NCBI GenBank assembly: GCA_021521415.1
Contig: JAIQDT010014327.1
Location: forward strand, 124,001 to 188,000
Source: Bidens hawaiensis
Taxonomy: Eukaryota; Streptophyta; Magnoliopsida; Asterales; Asteraceae
Direction of reading: 5' to 3'
Length of the DNA: 64,000 nt
The position numbers and the translations under genes are program-made. Below, piece by piece: positions 25,956-35,226 of the stretch. Below the pieces are notes generated by a model, which saw only the letters and a list, made by a program, of their open reading frames with translations, was not told the DNA's origin and searched no databases. Within the stretch, counting starts at the first letter, position 1; every line of letters begins with the position of its first letter.

Positions 25956-27131
25956 AAAAACATATTCATTTTTATCTTTTAAATAATTTATTTGAATTTT
26001 TTAGTGTTTGATTTTCATTTTTGTACCGTTACAGGTGCAGGTGTCATGGTTATCCATTTGGATGACTATCTAGCAAATGTGTCGGTTCCCGAAGAAAACC
26101 AGCTTTTGAATGCCTCATGTTGGTATGGAAAATAGATTATAAAAACATGAGCCGGTGTCGAATTTGGATTAAAATACTTTTTGATGTTGCCTTCCAACTT
26201 CAACAGAGCACACTTACTGAAGTGTTCTGATACCATATTTTATCGGATTGGGTGAACCTTAGGACTGAAGTGTAAGTGCTAACTGTTATTACTTTATTTT
26301 ACACATTAATAATGCAATTCAAAGTTTGTTTGGCATACTTCATTGGTTGTTTGCTCCAAAAACTGTAATTATCTGTAGAAGCTTATGATATGGAAGATAG
26401 TCAACAAATGCATGTTGGTGGTGAGAATAAAGTTGATATGGAGATTGAAAAGGTAAATGTATGCAGTTGATGCTCAATTTGCATGCTTCGTAAGGATATG
26501 TTTGTTCACTCATTGTTCTTAGCTTCATGTATCTTTGTTTGGTTTAATGTATTGTTTAGTCATATGATTCTAACATATCATAATTATATAAAAGTGAGTG
26601 GAGTTTTACAACATTGTGTGATGCTAGACTTATTTATAAAGACAATGTGTTTTGGTTGTACTTCTCAGTTATGTGGGACTTAAAGACTAGAGAATTGAAA
26701 ATAATTTTAAAAATGTAAAATGTGTATTGAGTACAACAAAGGTGAAATGATTGCCTGGCATCCAGTAAACATCATGTATACAAACTTAAAAATATGAATT
26801 ATAAAAGATTACCAACTAAAAAAACATTTTATTTTTGATATAAGTTAATCACCTCTAAACTTCCAGAATCATTTAAGTTATTTATTTGTTATTTCTAAGA
26901 TCTAAATCTAAATTATTCGTAAAAATATATACTTATTTTAACATATGCACGGGCGTCCGCATAATTCATGTGTTCATCACAACAATAAAAGGTTGTTAAT
27001 GAGCTACGAGCAAAAGCTAACTCGAGGTCGACTCAAACTATACAATACATCACAAAATCATTGATAACTTAACAGAAACCGAGTACCATACTGTAAGCTA
27101 TCGCCGCCGCTGCATCGCGCGGGCACACCTA
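25956..27131. other. Non-coding, old gene-derived DNA
   Basis: No identifiable exon. The 3' part (26940-27131) contains TACGGGCG- and CCGCCGCTGCATCGCGCGGG-type sequence leading into a Helitron 3' end. Confidence 0.35.
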
Positions 27132-27135
27132 CTAG
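27113..27135 (+). mobile_element. Helitron 3' terminus
   Basis: CCGC-TGCATCGC-GCGG can fold, and CACACCTACTAG plus T (CTAG at 27132-27135) completes a Helitron 3' end very like the one at 16980-17001. The only 5'-end candidate upstream is near 18565, which would give an element of about 8.6 kb. That pairing is unproven. Confidence 0.55.
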
Positions 27136-27810
27136 TATACACATATGTATAATATATACATATATGTACATTTACATGTTTTTTAACACATGTGTATAAT
27201 TTAAGATAAATGATACGTACATATGTGTATATTACGTAACTAAAGAATATATAAAATTATACATATGTGTATAATACGACGTTTTTTTTGTTTTTTATTT
27301 TTTTAATGAAACCAGAATGAAATATAAGAATTTTGGTTTTTTTTCCTTTTTTTAAAATTTTTATTATTTTTTGTTTTATGATTTTATTAAATATTTTTTT
27401 AAAGGTGTTGTTAGTGGTCCAAAATGGTTCTCAAAGTTCTCAATTTGCAAAGGGTTCTCTTTGGTCCAAAATGGTTCTCAAAGTTCTCAATTTGCAAAGG
27501 GTTCTCTTAGAATCCTTACCATATGGTAAGGATTCTAAGAGAACCCTTTGCAAATTGAGAACTTTGAGAACCATTTTGGACCACTAACAACACCTTTAAA
27601 AAAATATTTAATAAAATCATAAAACAAAAAATAATAAAATTTTAAAAAAATAAAAAAAAACGTCGTATTATACACATATGTATAAATTTATATAATCTTT
27701 AGTTACGTAATATACACATATGTACAGTATCATTTATCTTAAATTATACACATGTGTACAAAAAAAACATGTAAATATACATATATGTATATATTATACA
27801 TATGTGTATA
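27136..27810. repeat. Giant palindrome (foldback)
   Basis: Centred between 27522 and 27523 in CCTTACCATATGGTAAGG, the two arms mirror each other out to TATACACATATG (27136) and CATATGTGTATA (27810). The left arm is longer because a 47-bp unit (GGTCCAAAATGGTTCTCAAA...) is tandemly duplicated in it (27416 and 27463) and single in the right arm. Otherwise the inner ~150 bp of the arms look nearly identical and the outer parts are about 90 percent alike. The 84-codon frame here is a by-product. Confidence 0.9.
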
Positions 27811-27812
27811 TA

Positions 27813-27995
27813 ATTTAGCTAAATCGAGTTTTTTTTATGAAACCGGGATGATAAAATAAGAATTTTAGTTTTTTACTTTTTTGATTTTTGTGTTTTTTTT
27901 ATTTTATGATTTTTTTTTTAATTTTTGGGTTTTTGTGGTCCAAAATGATTCTCATAGTTCTCAATTTCAAAAAAGTTCTCTCATGATCATGATCC
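27813..27995 (-). repeat. ~185-bp repeat, inverted partner of 22800-22983
   Basis: Ends CTCTCATGATCATGATCC next to a TA microsatellite; see the partner at 22800. It also shares GGTCCAAAATG and GAGAACTATGAGAA-like words with the palindrome beside it, suggesting a common family. Confidence 0.75.
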
Positions 27996-28027
27996 TATAT
28001 ATATATATGTATATATATATATATAGA

Positions 28028-28375
28028 GGGGAGAGTTATTTTAAGAACCATAGTGAGTTTTAATAACTTTAAAAACTCAATTTTGAACCACACATTTAAT
28101 TAAATGATATGAAATATATGGCTAAGATTAAATTTAATTAAAAAATGAAGCAGGAGAGAGAATAAGTATTTTTGATAATTATACAAGTTTAAACGTTAGT
28201 TACACATATGTAAAAAGTGGATTCGGTGTGTAAAAAAATACCGTAATTTTTTGTACATCACTTACACTTACGTATTACACATGTGTAAAAAAAATTCGAA
28301 AAAAATAAATTGTTACGTTGAGTTCTTTCGAGTTCTTAAAACTCAAAGTGGTTCTCAAAAGAAATCAATCATATA
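28028..28375. mobile_element. MITE-like inverted-repeat unit
   Basis: Left AGTTATTTTAAGAACCATAG and right AACTCAAAGTGGTTCTCAAAAG are loosely inverted. It is flanked by TA repeats on both outer sides, and an AT-rich interior encodes nothing. Same general style as the units at 22800 and 27813. Confidence 0.4.
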
Positions 28376-28376
28376 T

Positions 28377-28397
28377 ACACACACACATATATATATT

Positions 28398-28449
<52 letters not shown>
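28377..28449. repeat. Compound CA/TA/GT microsatellite
   Basis: Runs of CA, TA and about 17 GT units in succession. The frames translating to poly Cys-Val are artefacts. Confidence 0.95.
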
Positions 28450-28451
<2 letters not shown>

Positions 28452-28535
28452 CAATACACAAATACACGCACACACAATTCACCATCCCCTTTTGAGAATC
28501 AAAACCAAAAAAATAAAATTTGGTTGTTCGACAAT

Positions 28536-28967
28536 ATGTTTCCTGACAACGAGGAGGAGCCGTGATACGCGCCTAATGATCAGCCTAGCGAGTCGGGATT
28601 AACTGATTTGAACCAGGTTTCGTTGTATATTGATATAATATCAATTTGTTAGTTTGTTTATAACTAAAATATGTTACCATTACGTTTGTCAGGAGTATCA
28701 CTGTTATGATAGTGGGGCTGAACAGTCTTATGATCAGCCTAGCACGCCCGAGTTACCAAATTTGAACCAGGTGATATATGTTTAATATAAAGTCGTTATT
28801 TGATTTTTAACCAATACATGTTACCATTACGTTTTCAGGAGTATTTCGCTTATGAGGGTCAACCGGAACAATTTTACGGTGAGTCAATATACCAGTTACC
28901 TGTTGGCGGGTCGGATTATGGAGGCCAATCGTCTTCTTCGTACCACTTACCAGTAGAACTTTCATAG
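28536..28967 (+). pseudogene. Three-exon frame built from a duplicated exon-intron unit
   Basis: Exon 1 28536-28616 (MFPDNEEEP, in-frame TGA at 28563, then YAPNDQPSESG), exon 2 28693-28770 (EYHCYDSGAEQSYDQPSTPE) and exon 3 28839-28967 (EYFAYEGQPEQFYGES ... HLPVELS, stop). The phase-0 introns have GT...AG ends and end alike (TACCATTACGTTTGTCAG, TACCATTACGTTTTCAG). Exons 1 and 2 end with the same TTGAACCAG, and exons 2 and 3 start with GAGTAT. The ~146-bp exon-plus-intron unit is thus tandemly repeated. The product would be an acidic, Tyr/Gln-rich ~95-residue protein. I do not recognise the family. A gene tail or transposase N-terminal region is possible. Confidence 0.5.
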
Positions 28968-29034
28968 TATATAATGAGGGAACGAACATGTTGGGGGAAC
29001 CTAGATGATAAAGATAATTATGATGATGTTTATT

Positions 29035-29292
29035 AAATTTATTATTATTATTATTATTATTATTAGTATTATTGTTACAATTATTAATTTAATTTTATTA
29101 TTTTCATTATTTAATTATTATATTTATTATTATTATTATTATTTATAATATTTGTATGATAATAATAATAAATAATAATAATAATAATACGTAATAATAA
29201 TAATATAATATAATAATAAATAATAACAATAATAATTAATAATAATAATAAGAATTACAATAATAATAATAAACAATAATAAATAATAATTT
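29035..29292. repeat. ATT/TAA simple-sequence tract
   Basis: ATT units on the left half and TAA units on the right half, able to fold on each other. No gene. Confidence 0.9.
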
Positions 29293-29635
29293 TCACATAT
29301 AGTGCTATATGTCGTATATTAATCCCCTAACTTACAAATGCTGCATAAAGCATCCTAAACTATACTTTGTACTAATTACAAAATTGCCCCACAACATTTT
29401 ATCAAACTCGATCACACAATTAAGGCCAACATTTTCAGCCACGGTCAATTTTATGTTGCAATGTCTAGAGCTACCAAACCCGACTCACTAAAGGACGAAT
29501 AGTTCCACACGAAGGCAATTAACCATCTGTCTCACGAAACGTAGTTTACTTAAATTTTTTGCATCGCATCATACACGAATAAATTAGAAAATATTATGCA
29601 CATAATACTTATACTATACAAATAAGGAGGGGGAT
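29293..29635. other. No gene recognised
   Basis: Contains GCTGCATAAAGCATCC and other plain AT-rich sequence. The 60-codon frame at 29309 has no recognisable features. Confidence 0.35.
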
Positions 29636-29918
29636 CTTTTTTTACATGAAATGGATATATCCATATATCTCTGACTCAAATTTATGAGATGATAAAATAT
29701 GGCAAAAGCTATACAGAAAAAGAGTTCACGTGGACGTACGAGTTCACGTAAGAGTATACGTAAAATACCAAAGGGGGTTATTCATATTCAAGCAAGTTTC
29801 AATAATACCATTGTGACTGTTACAGATGTACGAGGGCGAGTGGTTTCTTGGTCCTCTGCTGGTACTTGTGGCTTCAAAGGTACAAGAAGAGGGACGCCGT
29901 TTGCTGCTCAAACCGAAC
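29636..29918 (+). pseudogene. rps11: Plastid rps11 5' part in nuclear DNA (NUPT)
   Basis: ATG at 29699 opens [13 protein letters not shown], then [38 protein letters not shown] and FAAQT. This is the N-terminal ~73 residues of chloroplast ribosomal protein S11, about half its usual length near 138. The leader (GAAATGGATATATCC, CTCTGACTCAAATTTATGAG) also looks plastid. The match ends sharply at 29918; the following codons (ELFYMHT...) are unrelated and reach a stop at 29996. Amino-acid changes near the start ([13 protein letters not shown]) indicate decay or a small deletion. It lacks neighbouring plastid genes, so it is a nuclear fragment and not plastid sequence. Confidence 0.88.
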
Positions 29919-30029
29919 TTTTTTATATGCATACATATCGATTTCGTTGTCACTTACTAATTGAAATAGGAACAATTATAGGCAACAATAGTACATAGAC
30001 ATTACATAACAATATTACATTATCTTCAC

Positions 30030-31090
30030 TGAAGGAACACTAATTGACCCCGGACAGATTACGGATAATCTGGGGGTTAAATAGATGTTTCCCACGAGGG
30101 GTTATGTCCGGCAAAGATGGTTCTTCTGGTGACCTGCAAAACAGACACCGTGAGCTCGTCACTTAGAAGGGGGGGGGGGGGTACCTCCTTGTGACCACCC
30201 TCCGGCGTGAGAATCAGACTAGATTGCTCTTGAATATAAGTGTATATTAAGAGATTGCTAGAAAAGATAAGATGTGATAAGGTAATGTAATGTATCCATA
30301 CCATTCCAAGGTGTTGGAGTATTTATAACCGAAGGTAGGTTTCCAAGCAGGTACAGCCGGCTGAATAGTATTCATGTTCTGCCAACTGTGGGCTACGCAC
30401 GTGCCATGCTGGTGGTTGATGGGTAGGCAGCGGCTGATAGTGACCAGGCCGGCTGTGTACTATTCCTGTTCCACCAACTGCAGGCTATGCACGTCCTCCG
30501 ACAAGTTGGTGAGTAGGCAGCGGCTGATAGTGACATACAGTACAAGAGCGTGCTACTCGTCATATTGTTGTTAGTGAGCTGTCGTATCTTTGGTCAGATC
30601 TCTTGTCCATACCTCGTCAGGTACAGTACAAAAGATCCTCCAGTATCGTACGGACTGGCTCATTTGTGCGGGAGTGTTCCCGGCTTTGTGCGGGAGTGTT
30701 CCCGGCTTGCTCACTCCTTCTTCAGGTGACATTACTGAATTATTTAAGAGTTAAGTGCCTTGTGCGTGTAGCCTTGCTGCGCGGGTAGCCTTCCCTGATG
30801 GCTAGTATCCGTTGCTGCGGGAACAGGCGGAGTACGTCGACCATTGGGAGGCTTTTCCTGCGGGAACAGCTTGCGTACTGCGCGTAAGGACGTCACGTCT
30901 CTGAGCATGGTGGGTCCTGCGGATCCAGTTGGTTTCTGCGCAGACGTCTCTTCAAGGTGAGTCTTGCGAGTTTAGCCTTTGCGCAGACGTCCCTGTTGAA
31001 GGTGAGTCTTGCGGGTTCAACTGCGCAGACGTCCCTCTTTGAGGTGAGTCTTGCGGGTCCAACTGGGCTCTGCTGGGACCTACCTCTTCA
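30030..31090 (-). repeat. E1 3' LTR (left)
   Basis: 1061 bp. It has the same ends as the right LTR and contains a 21-bp tandem duplication of TTTGTGCGGGAGTGTTCCCGGC (30662-30706 region) that is single on the right. Apart from this and the G-run, I count about 8-9 substitutions between the two LTRs. Reverse complement TATAAATA (30320-30327) is a good TATA box for minus-strand transcription. Confidence 0.93.
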
Positions 31091-31106
31091 AGTCCCCCCA
31101 GTCCAA
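31091..31106 (-). other. E1 polypurine tract
   Basis: On the minus strand GACTGGGGGGACT stands immediately before the LTR start TGAAGAGG. This fixes E1's orientation as minus. Confidence 0.85.
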
Positions 31107-31480
31107 TGTTCTTCTCATGAATTGTTAATAAGTGAGGTGAACTTTTGGACTTAAGCAAAGGGTTTTGAAAAGGGTTTAGTTTTAAGGTTTTCCATGGGGA
31201 TTCTTCCCGCGGAAGTCCTAATGTCACGTGCAGAAATTCCCGACTTTTCTGATTGATCTTTGGGTATGATGCGGGTAGGTCTGTAACCTCCTCGCAAGTC
31301 AGGAGCGTTGAGTTCCACTTGTGTAGATTCTCCATGAGGTTTTGGTAGTTTTGAACATAGTGATCAATTATGTTAAAACAACCAATTCCATCTTGGAGCT
31401 TCAAACAATCTAGTTCTCGACGTTCCCGCTATGCGGGGATGTTATTCCCGTTTCCGCAAGCATGGCCCAGAAAATCCTTC

Positions 31481-31775
31481 TTGGTTTCAATTCCCTGCGG
31501 AGTGCTAGGTATGTGAAGGGTTTCGCCTTGACACTGTACCCGTACTCGTCTTATAGTTACTTTACTTCCAAGGTATTCCTGGCTTCAATTCCTTGCGGGT
31601 GCTAAGTATGTAAAGGGTTTTGCCTTGACACTGTACCCGCACCCGTCTTATAGTTACTTGGTTGCCGAGGTATTCTTGGCTTCAATTCCCTGCAGGTGCT
31701 AAGTATGTGAAGGGTTTTGCCTTAACACTGTACTCGCACCTGTCTTATAGTTACTTGGTTGCCAAGGTAAGGGGT
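31481..31775. repeat. ~97-bp tandem repeat, three units, upstream of the E1 antisense gene
   Basis: The units start near 31481, 31578 and 31675. Each contains TTCAATTCC, GCTA(A/G)GTATGT, GGGTTT(T/C)GCCTT, ACACTGTAC and TCTTATAGTTACTT. They lie 340-630 bp before the TATA box of the antisense gene. They may be an enhancer-like array or simply the hypervariable part of E1. Confidence 0.85.
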
Positions 31776-32111
31776 ATAGTCCCGCTTACTTTTGAATCTT
31801 TTTGAATCTTTTTGAAATTCGAAGAGTTTGTGAAAGGATAAGAACAGTCAAAACTGTTGAAACGTCGTCCGACGGTTTCTTCTGACAGTGTCAGGACGTG
31901 CAGGAAGTTATGGCGACGTGACAGTATATGGTCAATCCAGACGCTTTTTCAGGCGCGTGGGTGCGAGTTTTCGGGCGCGTGGCCGCGAAGTTTACGGCAC
32001 GCGTCCTGTCAACAGCTGTTGCCAGCTTGCCTTTTCCACGTGTCATAGTTTCATTGGACCTGCGTTTTCCTCTCTCCTCCGCATTAAATTCATCGCATTC
32101 ATTGCGATGAG

Positions 32112-32120
32112 TATATAAAG
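32112..32120 (+). promoter_or_regulatory. TATA box of the E1 antisense gene
   Basis: TATATAAAG, 123 bases before the ATG at 32243, followed by a CT-rich leader (CACTTTCACTTCTCTCTTC). Transcription would start near 32145. The spacing and leader are typical of a plant pol II core promoter. Confidence 0.7.
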
Positions 32121-32242
32121 GGGGAGAGGGTGCAGCTTAATCCACACTTTCACTTCTCTCTTCTTCTTCTAAACGATTTCCGGCGAATACTCTTAACGTT
32201 TCCGTCGAGCATTCTTCTGAAATCGTTTTTTACATCCCAAAC

Positions 32243-32730
32243 ATGTCTTCTCATGATCCTGAGGTTACTGTCGAGGAGTCCGATGTATACCTCGAGAATC
32301 CGTCGTCCACGTCGGACAAGGATGACAAGAGTACTGCTGGCGAGTGCCAGTGTGCTCTTCCAGTCGACCTCTATCAGTACGTCGTCAGGAAGTTCATGCT
32401 CGAGCCTTTCGAGCCTGAGTTTCCTGCATCTCATCAGACGGTGTACGACGCCCCCAAGGGCAAGATAGGGGTGTACGCTGCATTCTTCGTCTATGGGAAT
32501 CTCAGGTTCCCATTGACGAAGTTTGTATACCGTGTTCTGGAGAGACACGGTGTGCATCTGACTGAGGTACACCCAATGGCGATCGCCAAGATCCGCCATT
32601 TCGAGTGGGTGTGTCTCATTCTGGGTGTGGAGCCCCATGTTGACCGCCTGATGACCTTCTATTCCTGGAGGTGCATCCAGGGGTGGTATACCTTGGTCAA
32701 TCGGATCAAGGGTTTGAAGATCTGTGCTAC
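32243..32730 (+). pseudogene. E1 antisense gene, first part of exon 1 (Transposase_28-like domain)
   Basis: ATG at 32243 opens MSSHDPEVTVEESDVYLENP. An acidic N-terminus of about 45 residues is followed by a domain (VDLYQYVVRKFMLEPFEPEF, GKIGVYAAFFVYGNLRFPLT, HPMAIAKIRHFEWVCLILGV) like the plant 'putative gypsy type transposon' domain, whose function is unknown. The frame is cut after codon 162 by E2, which inserted with duplication of GCTAC. It resumes in the same frame at 56839. Reading past 32730 into the E2 LTR (stop near 32827) gives a chimeric, meaningless tail. No other damage is seen, so the gene was probably intact until E2 arrived. Confidence 0.85.
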
Positions 32731-34861
32731 TGTAACACCCCGTAACCGCAGCGGAAACGTACACGGGATGCAACAGACACATCTGATATCAACAGCATTG
32801 CTTATAAAGAAAATACCACTACATTAATTTATAACATATTACATTGTAGCGAGTTTCATTACTGTCTAGGTGTTACATACATATTTTACCGATAAGACAT
32901 TAATAAATTCATTACAAAACATAGAGCAGCAAGCTTCCAACAGGTAGCACAGATAGTTAAGCACATATCAATCATTCCAACTTGGGCATACCTAGAAAAC
33001 ATGTAAAGAAAACGGGTCAACTACGAATAGTTGGTGAGTTTCACTAATTTAAATAAACACTGACAAATCATTTTAATAATCATTTATTAACAATATAATC
33101 ATGCTGGGAACTATGTTACCCCAGGACATTTCCATTAACTTTCTGGAAACTATGTTACCCCAGAACAATAATAACCCCTGGGAACTACGTTACCCCAGAA
33201 CAATAATAACCCCTGGGAACTATGTTACCCCAGAACAATAATAACCCCTGGGAACTATGTTACCCCAGAACAATAATAACCCCTGGGAACTATGTTACCC
33301 CAGAACAATAATAACCCCTGGGAACTATGTTACCCCAGAACAATAACACATGATAAACATTTTAAATATTCTGTGCATCAGACCATATATATATAAATGT
33401 ACAAGTATTTCCATACGATCGGTATGTACTTAAATACTTTAAATGAGACATGTTTTCCGCCCCGGGAAAATATAATTAAAACAATTCATTAAAAAGGGGC
33501 TCGTGAAAACTCACCTTTTTGTGAGTCGGTGAGTAATATAAGGAACAGCTACGTGCCTGGATCTGTAATATAATATCTAGTCGTTACTATATAATTCCCA
33601 TAACTTAAATACGTATCAATCGGTACATCTGGGAACATAGTTAACCCAGTACTGTACTCGATTCGGGGACAATGTTAACCCCGTGACACTTCTAAGGACT
33701 CAGATTGTGACATTGCTTAGAGTTTGACAGTCAATTTAGTTAAGGTGATGAAATTATAGCTCGGTTTGACACCCCGTTTGGCCGTGGGGCCCGTTCCCGG
33801 TATTTCGGTGCCGGAAACGGTAAAATCGGGTAAAATTACCCAAATCATCCGAATTATTTTCGGATGATTTATTTTTACTTAATTTACTTAGATTTATGAA
33901 ATAGTCCATTTTTAGAGTTTTCATGTACCAGTCAGCTCGCTTATGCGAACTTTGCCGGTTTACACGTTTTAAGCTTTAAAAACTTGTTTTTTTATGTTCT
34001 TTTTAGCACAAATAATTACCCGATTAGTCTCGGGTCTTGAAATTTTGCACAAAACTTAATTTGACAGTAAGGAATTTTGTAAAATTTTCCCAGATTTATT
34101 TTCCTATATTCACATTTATTTATCTATTTTTAAATCTTATTAAAATACTAAATATATCAAAAATACCAAAACACTTTAGAAAAATCCCAAATTTTTCTGG
34201 GATGATCTCTATCATCCTCATAACTTTCTGGAATTTTCCCAGATTTATTTTCCTATATTTACATTTATTTATCTATTTTTAGATCTTATTAAAACACTAA
34301 ATATATCAAAAATACCAAAACACTTTAGAAAAATCCCAAATTTTTCTGGGATGATCTCTATCATCCTCATAACTTTCTGGAATTTTTCCAGAATTTAAAA
34401 CTTATTTTTCAAGCCATTTTCACCCAAAACCGAGCTAGAAAGCGCTAGAACTCGTTTCACCGAAAAGCCTACTTAGACTTTTCCAACTGAGCTCAAATTT
34501 TGTGGGTGACTTTTATATGTTATAAAAAGCTTATCTTAAATTTTCCGGAATTTTTCATCATGTTTTGCTATTTTTCACTATTTTTGGCCAAAACCGAGCA
34601 TTAAATTCACCAAATATTCATCTTTTATCCAAAAATTACCAAAAATTCACAGATCTCATATTTTCATGTGTAGATCATCTCTGTGAAATTTCGTGACCCG
34701 ACTCTAAGCACACGTAAATCTGTCCATTTTTCATAAACACACGAAAACCGAACTATTTTGTGTTTTCTAGCTTTAGATCGCAAGGATCTCGGTTTCTAGC
34801 CTTTGCTAGCCACTAGATACAACACTTACAAGCACATCAACACCACACCAAGCAAGTTATA
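32731..34861 (-). repeat. E2 3' LTR, first segment
   Basis: Starts TGTAACACCCCGTAACCGC on the plus strand and runs to the E3 insertion point in ...CAAGTTATA. It includes seven GGAACTATGTTACCCCAG-type repeats at 33109-33345 and an inner ~165-bp duplication (34080-34240 and 34225-34390, CCAGATTTATTTTCCTATAT). Confidence 0.93.
33109..33345. repeat. 36-bp minisatellite in the E2 LTR (7 units)
   Basis: The unit GAACTATGTTACCCCAGAAC plus AATAATAACCCCTGGG is repeated, the first two units being diverged. The other LTR (53877-54150) has eight units. Confidence 0.92.
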
Positions 34862-35218
34862 TGTGACAATCGTCAATTTCAGGTTAACCCCGTTAACTCA
34901 ACTCCGTCAATTCAAACTTTAAGATCGTTGAATCTATAACGCACACTTCATTACATTTAAACTAGGGTTTAAATGACGCTTAACACTTACTACATGTGTA
35001 GTCTTTCGGGATTTGCACCGAAACGCAAACGAGTTGACGCGAACGATTGATAAATAAACGACAAACGTCAAAACACTAATTATGTGATTATTATGTGTTA
35101 GATATATGTGTGTTACTTGATTGTTATGTGGAATGTTAAACAAGAAACAAGAACCAACTAGTTTAGGCTAGAGATGTAACACTTGAAAGATTAGGGGCTA
35201 GAGTGTAACTTGTATTAT

Positions 35219-35226
35219 TATAAATA
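35219..35226 (+). promoter_or_regulatory. TATA box of the E3 5' LTR
   Basis: TATAAATA, followed ~25 bases later by a CT-rich leader (CGATCGCCTCTCTCTCTCTC). It predicts a transcript start near 35250. The 3' LTR has the same box at 43863-43870. Confidence 0.65.

Noticed and set aside
28251..28602. Frames with Cys-Val runs
   Set aside because: Translation of the CA/TA/GT microsatellite. The real exon candidate starts at 28536 in this region.
29699..29998. rps11 as a working plastid gene in this window
   Set aside because: Only the first half is present, the tail is unrelated, and the surroundings are nuclear transposons.
30952..31404. 150-aa minus-strand frame across the end of the E1 left LTR
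   Set aside because: It spans the LTR boundary and polypurine tract, repeats LTR sequence (SAQLNPQDSP-like duplications) and has no family resemblance.
32150..32782. 210-aa minus-strand frame opposite exon 1 of the E1 antisense gene
   Set aside because: The plus strand has the recognisable domain, promoter and spliced continuation; the minus frame runs into the E2 LTR and resembles nothing.
33109..33345. Regular 36-bp repeats considered as a CRISPR-like array
   Set aside because: Units are contiguous without unique spacers and lie inside a plant LTR.
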